A stretch of 64,000 nucleotides of DNA, taken from contig JTDE01000135.1 of assembly GCA_014338405.1 (NCBI GenBank), forward strand, positions 31,977 to 95,976. Direction: 5' to 3'. Under the pieces are notes generated by a model. The model was not told where the DNA came from. It ran no database searches and worked only from the letters and a program-made list of their open reading frames with translations. Source of the stretch: Paragonimus skrjabini miyazakii (Eukaryota > Platyhelminthes > Trematoda > Plagiorchiida > Troglotrematidae). Below, piece after piece: positions 48,901 to 60,900 of the stretch. Both the position numbers and the translations under genes were made by a program. Each line of letters starts with the position of its first letter. Positions within the stretch are counted from its first letter, which is position 1.

Positions 48901-51900
48901 ATTTTAATCGAGATGCATTCATCATCATCGATATTGTACCTACGGTTGAGTCTAATTCACGCTGTCATAAAGCCAGCGAGCTACACGTAATAGTTTATTA
49001 TCAGATTGCTAAACATATCTGGCTTATCATTAATTAATTTCGAAGTAATACCTAAAGTGCGCAACATTTAAGCAGTTCATTCATCTTAAAAATATTTAAC
49101 TGGAACCAACTTTGAGTCACGATGTGAGTTGTAGACAGTAAAAGTAATAGTAAAATGCAGATTGACTTAAGTTTAACATTTTTTCCGATTCAAACTCTTG
49201 CGGTCTTTGAAAATCTTCACGAGAATTTAGCTAGCCCAAAGATTTATTACCAAACCGAACAAATTAAATCGATCGTATTCATGAGTGACATTCAAAGGGT
49301 ATTTGGAGTTCAACCGGTGAACGGGAAACAAAATGATCACCAAGAAGAGAAGTTCATAACGTTGGATGGAGTAGTGGTATAATGGTTGTCAGCTCGAATC
49401 TTACTCACGCGATACCTACGAATTGTGCCAAATCACAGGCGAAACTGATCAAGTAATGCAGTGCGGTTACAGAATATGCACACGATAATATTCAAACTAT
49501 GACAGTTGCATCGTGTCCATTAGATAATAGCAAATGAGGATTGATAATCTGAGTGCCAGTTGATCCCGAAGGGATGTGACCAAGTCACATGCTGGTTACA
49601 TTAAGCTCCCATCACAAACGATGCTCGTGGGATCGACGCTCTGGTGTTTAGTGACTTCTACGTTTATCGTGGAGGCACCCAGTCTGGATCCGGTTATGAG
49701 TATACCTACACACTGTGTACACAATAGAGCGAGTCCGATAAAAATGATGGGTCGGTTTGCCAATGAGCACCTTAGAGCATTAGGCAATATTTTATGTTAA
49801 ATATAACTGGGTGAGATTTTGCTAAAAATGGGGTAACATTTCAAATTTGGATTTTCATTATTTATACTGTAGATCATCGGTTATAATGGCAACCGTACAA
49901 GCAAACATTTTAACAAACCTCAGATGTCCGCTGCAATAAGGGCTCGAGCTATTTATGAATCTTAGTCAATGAACACGAGTTGTTGGAAAGTGCCGGTCGG
50001 TGTTATCTGTTCGAATACAGAAGTTGTTGGCTATGAACTGGTATCACTAAAGTTCTCAACAGCTCCCTGATAAATAACTGACGTGATTTAAAATGGGCAG
50101 CGCTACTGATTGGTCAATTTTCAAATTTGCATTTTATGACCCAAATAATGCGAAATTAGATTAATTAGACTGGACGAAATGTATTGCCGTTTTAGCTAAG
50201 AAACTGAAGCCTATGGCTTAAACAGTCTTCCATTCCCTTTGCAATGCCAAGATTTATTGGAGAGAAAATCGGGCTGAAAACATGGACCATCGACTTTTAT
50301 GTTTATATAGTGTCGGTGAAATAGGTAAAATTCATTAAGTCAACAAGTAGTACTTTGTCTGTTCATGATTAAAAAATTGGTGTAAATGTGATTCGCAAGC
50401 CTGAAAAATTCAGACTATAGAACGCACAGGTGTGAGATATTAACCATCTGGCTTACTGATTTCGGCTGACCAAATACTGATGGTCACTCAAACTTAAAGT
50501 CAGTTGACCCCAAATGGTTTTGGAGGAAGCATTCAGATAAACCCTAACCTTCAGTTAATTGGAATGAATATTCTTTTCTGGTTAACTCAATGTCCTGTGT
50601 AATGGAACAAGGACCAAGATAATCCATGATTTTTGATTAAGCTGCTGTGGCATAGTTGTACTCGGTTTTGCGAATGTTGCGGTACTACACCGAACAGTTG
50701 ACGTACAAGCGTTTGGTGACCGGCTGGGAATGATATGTCAGGAGTGAAAATGTGAACTATGTTCGACAGTTTGTGACTGTGATCCTGATAACCGGTTTGA
50801 GGTTCTTCTCAACAGTTATGGGGTTTGGTATACCATTATCATTTTGTAAGTTAACCTCCAGCTAAATTGCTGTATCGTGTGACTAATATATGTCGCCGTA
50901 TAACAATAGGATAACAAATAAACAAGATTATTTTCACTATGGTTAGAAATGTAATGTTTTACACATGTATTTTTCAAAACAAGGGTTTGTTTGTTGTGGA
51001 ATTTTCTAAACTTATTGATTTTGCATAAATAAATCATCGATTTATGTCGCTTAACTTTGCTAATTAACAAAACCCAATAGTACTAGTTTTGAAAGGTGAT
51101 ATATGTATCAAATTTTTCACCTTTCAACTTTCAAAAACTTCGGCATTTATCAGCGGAAATGCAACGATCACTTAGACCTGTTCTGCTTTTGCTCATTAGT
51201 CTGTGAAAATAGAGGGCCGATAAGTTAAAAGTCTGTATGAAAAAGTATGTAAACTTGTAAATTGATCTGTGTACGATTGACATCAGTGTTGTCGAACATG
51301 ATATATCCAATATTCTCTGGAGTGAAAACCTAAAATGCAACCGTGGTAGATATGTGCCAGCAGAACACTATAACATACTAAGCCATGTCCATCGATTACA
51401 TTCAACAGCGTATGGTCCAAATTTGGCCCTTCAGTCGAGTTTGTTCAGCCCACCTGCAAATTTTTATGGTTCGCGGTCTTAAAGGAGACTAACGCCGAAT
51501 TTCTGCCGTAATAGTATAAGTGGCCTAAAAGTTACTATACAAAGGACGACCTACTAACTCTGTAGAATATCCATTTAGATACAATTCTATAATACCCAGT
51601 ATTGAGGTATGTTTGGGTAATAGTTAGTGTCAAACAACATATACCATATATCATATCAGGAGTAGTTCATTATTAAATGTAAAACAATGAAAACAAAACG
51701 ACGTAATCCAACAAAATTACGTTCGAAATGAGATTGGTGTCCTTGGGCGAATCTTCAGGGTGGATATCATTTGCGATTCGATTAGCTTGGCTGAATATTT
51801 GGACTTCATTAAGCGTGTTATTATATCGGAAACCATACAGGAAATTGAATTTATTGTCGTGATTACTATTGCTATCGATAGGCCCAAAATTGACCCAAAT

Positions 51901-54900
51901 GTTAACGTTGTAGAAGAATAAACGTCTACTGTGACTATGTTTGAAATATTGGGCTGTTTGAAAACTGTGTGGCAATTCCGTTTGTGATGTGTCGTTGGAA
52001 CATGTCACATCACATGCGTCACGTTGAACAGATATCATGGGATTTGGGTTGAAACTATTTAACTCCACACATACACTCAGCCTCATCTGCTGTGAAGCAC
52101 ACAACAAGAGAACTAACAACGTGAATATTAGGCTAACATACGACTGTAAGACAAATGTGTAAAGTCAGCCATGGATTTGACAACTTTTTGATTTATTCCC
52201 TGCAAACAAATGAGCGCTCTGACGAAATATTGTTTGATTCCGTAGCTTTCGTTGTAATGGCGTTTTACTGTGATCTGTAAAACATAGTACCAGCTCTTTA
52301 ACATAATGTCTAGAAAATGTCTGTGACTTTTTATCTATAGTAATCATTGCTAATGTACAGCAGATAAATTGGGGAAAACTGCTGTACGAGATCAATGAGG
52401 TGACTTTCACTTACTCAGTTCAAAGGATACTCACAATCACTGAAACTACAATTTTTGACTCACTCCATTAAATTTATGAGGTAATCATACAAGTAGGAAA
52501 GAGAATGTTAACAATTGTGAAGTAGATTTTTCGAAAGTAAGACTGCACAACAAAATTAAAAAAACTGACGGCTGACCTTTCAAATGATAGCAAGCTACAC
52601 AAATTAACTGTGGCGCACAATATTCAATTCCTTCGGTAACTTGTTTGTCTACTGCAAAACAATTAATTCTTTAACTATCACAGAACGCAGTCAATGAAGA
52701 TAATCTATGCACTACACGTGAACTGTCAGTTTAACTCTTGTCTATATGTACTAACTGTCATACCAAAAAAACCAGCGTTCTAGATTTAATAGAATGAAAT
52801 CGAGCAAATATCAAAACATGTGTTCGAAAGGTTGCAACACACCAGGTACTTCCTTTGAAAGATTATTGCAGGTGAGCTCAGGCTTCTTTAATATTCCTCG
52901 CTCTACAAATATAATAGTATTTTTTGTCTGAACAACAGTTACCGGTCTCAATGGTTTACGACATGAGTCTCCATTGAGATGTTTGTCTACATTCTTTCAT
53001 ACCAGTTACTTTGTTCTAGTCTTCACTCGTTTGTCTCAAGGGTATTACCTTCCCCCAGGTAAAACTGAGCAAAGACAGCTTCTAAATTAAGGTTAATTAC
53101 TAATAATTAAAGATGAGCAAGCTTCACGCACTAGACGTTTTAGCATAATGAGGTATCACGTTCATTCTTGTAGAGTATAGATTGAATCAGGCAATCGAAT
53201 CCAATTAAATCTTAAACTGTCAAAGCTTGTGTAGGATGCATATGAATGCACGTGTGATATATCTATTCCCATCAGTAAGCAAACGACATTATATATTTTC
53301 ATTTTTTCATATTTTCATTTAAAAGCTGTCACCTGTTGGTCGGATGAGCCTAATATACTCGGGCTGCGAACTTGTTGCCATGTGAATGACATTTTATCAC
53401 CAGAATCTTACAAATAAGACTAACTTCAATAATGCCACAACCTAATCAGGTGGACGAAGCAAGTGTCGAGGATTCAGAACAATCCGCACCGTTAGCGGGA
53501 AAACGCGGTAGCTGATCGTTTACGTGGGCACCTAAATGGTCCGAAATACCACAGCTGATAAGAAACAAATAGGTTTAACGATGGTACAGTTGCATTCCTA
53601 ACACTGGTATTAGTGATCACATTTTCAAATTAATGGCTAACTTCACCCGACCGTGTCAATTCAGCAAATTGGCAAGACCATAAAATTGACCATATGAATT
53701 TCTAAGATAACACAGTTACTCGCTTTGGTGACTTGAAAAGATTACGTGAGTGCGTGGTTGGTGCGCCATAGTATGACAGCCAGCCATGTATGCTTATGGA
53801 ATATCTGCAAAATATGCTTAATACTTGTTGCTTCGAGCGGATCTTCGGTATTAGCTTGCTGGATCAGGAAAGACCGCCTTCTTAAGCTGTTAGTTTTGTA
53901 GTGCCACAAGTGCCTGTGATGACTGACCAAAAAGACAGAAATAGAAATCGGAAGGATCATTTGGAGAGGTTGTGGTGATTGTCACTGAACCGATTTCTCA
54001 TTACTGTTGTTTTATTACATTGCTGACTACAAGTTGTACAATTGCACCCGAAGGATAAATTACTTGCTTTGCCTAGTTCGGTCGTTATTACTATTGCGTC
54101 GAAGCTAGCTCTGGGGTTGAGCTAATCCAACTAATTCATTTCTGTATTTCTGGAACCATCACAGAGGTCTTTACCGACTCGAGAACTGTGGCATCACAAC
54201 TTCGGCGCTACAGTGGTGCTTTTAAGCTCATCAACGGACTGAGCAAACTAGGGAAGCGGTGGTGGAAGACTTCAGTCGTTACAGGTAGACTACAAATGTG
54301 TATATGGTCGAGAGTATCAAAGTTTTTGTTAATAGTTTTTGATGCCGCAAAGGAATGCAGTTCACAAGACAACAAGAAAAAATGCAATTACGCCACATCA
54401 ACAACGTGTTTTAAAAATAATCTTTTGCAGTCCCGAATCTGTTGGAGCTGTTCCATATAACCAAAGCATAGTCCAACCTTTTAGTGAAATAATACTCAGT
54501 AATCTCGGAGGTCATATGTGCCGAGTACTCGGGTTGATTTACAGTCTTTTGCACCACTGATAAGTTGCCCGATTTACACACAATTCAAATAACGATAAGT
54601 TTACACGATGTGATATTCTGCTTTTTGCTTTCAAGCCTGTTTCATATTCAAATTCAACTGCTGAATAAATGGCCGATACAGCTCACAAATTTCAGAGAAG
54701 AACGGATGATATCACTTCAACTACCTGAACTTCCCGTTTTCTTGTGGTGGGTGTACTCTTTGTAATTCATAAGTGGACATTGTGTTTATAGCATACACAA
54801 TTATGCAGTATGCAACAGAATTTCTTTGGCTCAATTGCTGTGTTGTCACTATTGCTCAGTCTCTGACTACTGGCTTGAACTAAGAACAACTGTGAGTGCT

Positions 54901-57900
54901 ACTGCATAATAAATCGACTAAAGTCCACTTACATCTCAAAATACCAGCACAGCTAGAAATTGGCGTGATTTTGGACAAGAAAAGCTAAAGCACAGGTTGA
55001 GAATTAATAAACAACAGTGAACAGTTTGCGAAAAACAGAAACAAGTGCGTCGTCAAGTTTGCTAGTTCAGACCGAAAATCATCTATCAATATAAAACTCG
55101 ACCTGAACGAGACCAACCTGATTACAGACCAGAGCCCCGTGCCAAAATAATGAGGTAAAATTATACTTGCTCGATTTTTATGCCAATCTGTTTTCGTCAA
55201 CTGAATAGATATGTTCTCATCGGTCCTGCGCAGCCGTATTTATTCAACGTTACCTAATAGGTGCTGCGTTTGCACCCCTATTGGAGTAAGCCAAAACTAA
55301 ATTCCGACGCTTTTATTAAACCGATATCAGATTTGCCAACTAAGTACCAAAATACACAAAAGAACACAGTTGTTCTCTCCTTTGTTTCCATGATGAAAAC
55401 TTCAACTGGCTTTTCAGCCCACCCGAAATCATCTTTGGCAGCGAACATTGGAAACTTTCGTAAAATTCCAAGTGCATAAATCCATACTGGATCCAGTCTA
55501 GATCGTTCGTTGGAATGACTGATTAATTCCACTCACTGTAGGGCTTACTGCCTCAACTTTGATGATACTCATACGATCCACAGCTAATTAGCATAGCAAA
55601 ACGGTCACACAGTTTGGTGTCATAATGCAGTTCAACCTGTGACATTTGACGAATTAGCATACGCTGCTGGTGGGCAACCAGAACACCCAAATTCGCATAA
55701 ACACACACGCTACAGGGATGTCGATGTGCAGAACACACTTTTTGCTTCCGTGGAGTTCGTTTTTTACAGCAACCTTAAAACGTGAGAATAAAATCTAACC
55801 AAACAAACAATAAACTTTCTAATCAAACAAAACTTCGCCAGAATCACTCAAAAAGCACTCGTCTAGTAGTCGCTTGTCAAGCTGTCTGAATCTCGTACCC
55901 TATTCATCTAACTTCAACCGGTTTTAGAAAATCTTCCAACCCGAACTATTTTCAATTTCCGCAATCAGCTTGTTGCTTCGGTTAGGCAAACAACGTCTGT
56001 CGTTGTTCCGTCAACCTTTCAGGGTCAGCTTTTTACTAATTAACGGATATCTGTAAGTATGATCGGATGCTGAGAAAATTACGGTTGAGCGAGATTAGGA
56101 TAGCTATTTTTTCACTCGTCACTACTTTGGTGTACCTATGTAACATCTAGCTAAGACTGTAATCAAACGCCGAATTGTAATATTCGAGTCAGATTCATTA
56201 CGACTGAATTATTGGTGCTTAATGTATTTTGAACAAGCGGGCAGCTCACATTGCAGGGTTAACGTTCAGGTGGTTAACTTAAATGGAGACCTTGTTCAAG
56301 TCAAGTAACAGTTACGCAGATAATGCACCCGAAACTCTCAAAATTAGTGTAATTTAGTGAAGAATGAGAAAACTATATGTTTAGAGAATCTGTCCTGCCA
56401 TTTGGAATTCCACATTCTCAGAGCACAAAATACCAAATTTAAATCACGTAAACACAGTATAAAATATGTGTAGTCCGCAGCATCCGAGGTAAGAACTAAT
56501 ACAGAATAATTCGGCTCAGTTGCTATTTAAATCACATAGCTTGATTCATTGACCAGAACGACGAGAACACTGCTCATGTGAGTTTATGTCTCAAAGTTCA
56601 AATAAACATTTCTGAAAATAGTCCAATATGATGTGAAGAAAAATGTTAAGCCTTTAACGAATAACCTTTTGGATTTGGCTCAGTGATTGGCCAGTATTGT
56701 ATAGAATGGCGCATATATAATACAGCAAGTTTTACTCATTGTGTTTTTAATTTCATACAAATTCCAAAAAAGATATTTCGGAAAGTGAAGACGTGAGACG
56801 TCATAACAAAAAGGATTGAAGTTACTTGAATTTATTTCAAAAATGAACACTTGACTGGTGTGTTCCAACAGAAATTAATGTTCACCGTCCCAATGATTTG
56901 TCGATTAGTACATCATTTCCAAACGCGTGAGCCGTTTGTGGCCCAAGTGCTTCCAAGACAATCACTTGGTTTCAACGAGGAATATTGTTGCTGTGAAGGT
57001 ATATGTCACTGACGGAGGACGTTTCCAACCTATGAATATGTCTGGGCAGTCAGACCAAATGGTTTCAAGAAGATTGTGAGAACGAAGAGTAAATTATAGC
57101 CAACATGGGAAGCTCTTTAATTGGAGATAATGATCGGATGTTTGATAGGAGTGGACATGAGGAGCAGCCCTGGACGTAGACCCAGTGCAACGGCATTCCT
57201 ATTCACAAAAGTCAAGTAAGTATCTTTCTTCTAATGAGACATAATGAGGTTTGACACAGAAAGTGTTAGCCTTAAGTTATCAATCAGGTTTACTTGAAAT
57301 AATAGCTCACGACACTTGCCGCAGGCATGGGTATGTGAATAATCCGACGGTTATCTAGAACCTGAAGACAAACAGTAGACCACATATTCAGTAATCACGA
57401 GCTGAACTCTTAATAGGATTGAAACAAGATACGCTCAACAGATTGAGCATGGTAAGAAATTAACGTTAACACTTCACAAAGTGATGTTTCGAATTTTTCG
57501 AAGCAAAAATGGATAAAATATCTGAAAAATCACATTGTGGTGGCTTTTCAATTTTTAAATATAGAATGGTAAACAAAAGACCTTCGAGAAAGTGCTTGTC
57601 AATTAAATAAAACCTAGTGGTCGTCTGACCCAGTTTGTGTTAACACACGTTTAAGCAAGGTTTCAAAAAAATATCTACTCGAAATTATTGGGACACTGTG
57701 TAGAACAATTTATAATTCGTTATACAAGCAAACTGAAACTTTCAACCCTATGGTAAGAATATGCCCTATTGATTAAGGTAATATTCGTGTCCACTACTGG
57801 CCAAGGAAGTATGTCAGGCAAATGGGTATCTGTTTGAATAACTTATCGGCAACCCAGCCTTAATGGATCAGTTTTATGCGTATAACAATCGTGCCAGATC

Positions 57901-60900
57901 TGCACGGATGAGCCAGACCACAATCAAAGACACCTTGGGCTGTTTAATAGACACAACTGAAAGCGTGGCCGGAGTTCTAATCCCAACTGTGGCAAGGATA
58001 TGCACTACTGACGAGTTGTAGTGAAAGCGAAACTTGAAAGGGGCCGACTGGACAGTTTATGGGAATGCGATAGCTGTGATCAACTGTGAAACACAAACAT
58101 GTCTGCCATTGTAATTTTGCATATAGCTGACATACAGAAGTGACCTACTGCGTCAATGGTGCCTTTCGGTTCACAAATTCTCACCACTGTTTGCCTACCG
58201 CGCTTGGAGATGATTACATTTTGTCTCGTCAAACTGAGCACAATAGCAAAATCTTTCGTTTTTACCATGACCTTGTTTTTGCTTCTATACGCGAAATGAT
58301 TCCAAGTTAGCTTCTTGCTAAATTAAAGTAAATCTTTATGACTAAAATTGTACTTTGTTACTCTAGAAATTATTTTCGAGACAAAGTGCAAAAGCGTCGT
58401 TCCGCATGACAAGTATCTTCACGATACTTTTGCTGATCTTATCTGCTAATAACTTAAGACAAACTCTGTCAGTTGGATAGTTTTAATTCGTTCACCAACT
58501 CAGGCTAAGACCCAACACAAATTACCTATTCCGGTGTGCATTTTTTACTAGGCAGGAGGACACTGTTTGATTATTGTTGTAACAACCCTTGGGTCCTTGT
58601 AAGCTTCAGGGATGTAGCGCTCTTCGTCCATAGTGGTTTGAGGTCAACAACGTTGTACGTATCGAGCTGGTTACTTGTTGTGTAGTGTTCGGTCCACATT
58701 CAACCACGTTATCTCGTTACACCCGATTTGCTTCTGACCCACTGCCGGCAATGCTGTTTGACCCGATAATGCAACTCACCTCCAACTTCCTTAGATGCAT
58801 GTGACCAAGCCCCCATACATATCTGATGAGATACAACTAGTTAATCGCAAGAACACGTTCGCAAAGTAAAACATGTTTGATCGGCAAATAGAATAGAGCG
58901 TGAACTGTGAAGTTACGTATACCGTCTGTGAACTGGTACCGTTTTACTTTGATGAAACTTCACATTTACAAAACTCATCCCAGTGAACTAATCGTCCAAA
59001 TTCGTGCCCAGCGCGTCAAAAAAGGTTTTAGTTCGCGACTTAAGCCGGAGGCTAGATAGCTCGTTATCACCTTTCCAGGCTGTTGGCTGTTTACTCTCAA
59101 TGACTAATTATTTATGTTTGTGTTCCCCAAAACATGTTACTGACTCAGCTTGCAAGCTGTTAATAACGATGGAAAGTTTACAAATATCTCATAGCGCCGA
59201 AGTGTATGATGGAAAACGGTGGTTTAGAAATCGCTAACTGGTGATCTTTGCAAAAATGATAATGTATTTTGTAATGAAATACCTAGGAATTTTGTCATAT
59301 GTTCAATATTGCTCCCAACATTTTATCACTCATGTTAAATTATGTGGTGTGAAGTTCGGTTGAGTAACGGGATGCTATCCATAAAATAAAATTTTCTACC
59401 GAGTTCCTAAGAGTGATTGATTGTTGTTATTAGCGGCGTTAAAACTGTATATGAAATGTTGTAACACCGAGGTCTACGTTGTCATCGGGTAATTACATAA
59501 TTTTCAGTTTGCCTTGCAATATTTTTAGCAGGTCTGATGCGAACGTGGGTAATGGAATTAGTACAATTAATCAGCCAAGCCTGCCATCTGTGAACCGTGA
59601 CATATAGAATAGCAAGATTTCCTTTAGATTTGTGTGATAATGGAAACACGAAGTTTTACCCCCAACTGTTTGCGTGTGTTTACTGACCGTGCTGAAGATT
59701 GTGAACATAAACATTTAGAATACTGCAAGCTAGAAACGGTTAACACAAGAATGGCCTTGGTCTTTTCCATAGAATGAAGCAAATTGTGTGATATAAAAAT
59801 AGGGGAGGTACTTTTGAAAAAATTATAAGGTTTATTCATTCAGTCGAATAACACTGAATATCAAACACGTCATGTTACCAAACAGCCGGTAAAATGAACC
59901 ATAGAACGGTGCACATTCAACTGGAAGCAGACTGTATTATACAGAAGTAAGTGTAGTTACTCAGCCTGCCTAAAACTATGAACGGGCAAGGTCAGCATCG
60001 ATTAAGTAATGTTGACCATACACGATGTTGATGTTCCTGATTACGCACTCACTTGCTATCATATATACATGCAGTCAACTTTATACAATTGTTTGGACGA
60101 ATACTGAAGGAATTTTGCTGTACAGCAGTAAGCGAACAAGTTCACAAATATTACGTTAAGCCAACCGAAAACCAGTTGAGAGATAGATGGTCTTAATGTG
60201 AAATACTGGTTTGTTGTTCCGTTGTCGTCCTCTGCTTTTGGCCTTGAAAAATTGGGAAAGTGGCTCCCATTTTTTATAATGGGCGAAGTTGAAGTTGGCA
60301 ATTTTTCTTTCGCCAACTTTTCTGACGACGATCTGGAGCAACTTTTTGTTAGTGAGTAAACCGAAGCGGAAATGTGCTAGTTTCTCCCAACATTTTAAAG
60401 CGCTTTTCTTTGTGTTCTCGAAAAACCGTGTGTTTTAACTCAAGCTTGCTATTAAAAACCTCACTTGTGGACAACACATAACAGCTGAAAATAATCGCCA
60501 TGCAGTAGAGTATTCAAGGGAGGTCTTTATTCAACTACAGAGATTAACTACAAAAGTTTCAGAGTGTAATTTTTCAAATACACTTCTGAATTTGATAAAT
60601 CAATTTGACATCAGATACACGATCGGAACTGCGAATAAAAACATTGGATCTAACAATACCAATACTCTACAAATTTTATTGACTACTGCGCAACACGTCC
60701 ACATAAAACTTCTATTTTATTCAGCGGTTCGCTTAATATTTTTGGTTGCTTCTCAGCTTTAAAAAAACGGCTTAAGATTTGTTATTCTGGTGTATTGATT
60801 GTGGACAAAATAATGGGAAATCAGAGGAATCTGTGTACAGTTCAATACAGTTGGATATATCGAACTCCGTGTGTTTAAGTAAAATTGCATTTTTGGCTAC

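Noticed and set aside
54168..54285. Dynein heavy-chain assignment for the exon-like stretch
   Set aside because: KLINGL-x5-RW matches the family spacing, but the usual GEK is absent and no adjoining dynein exons are recognisable.
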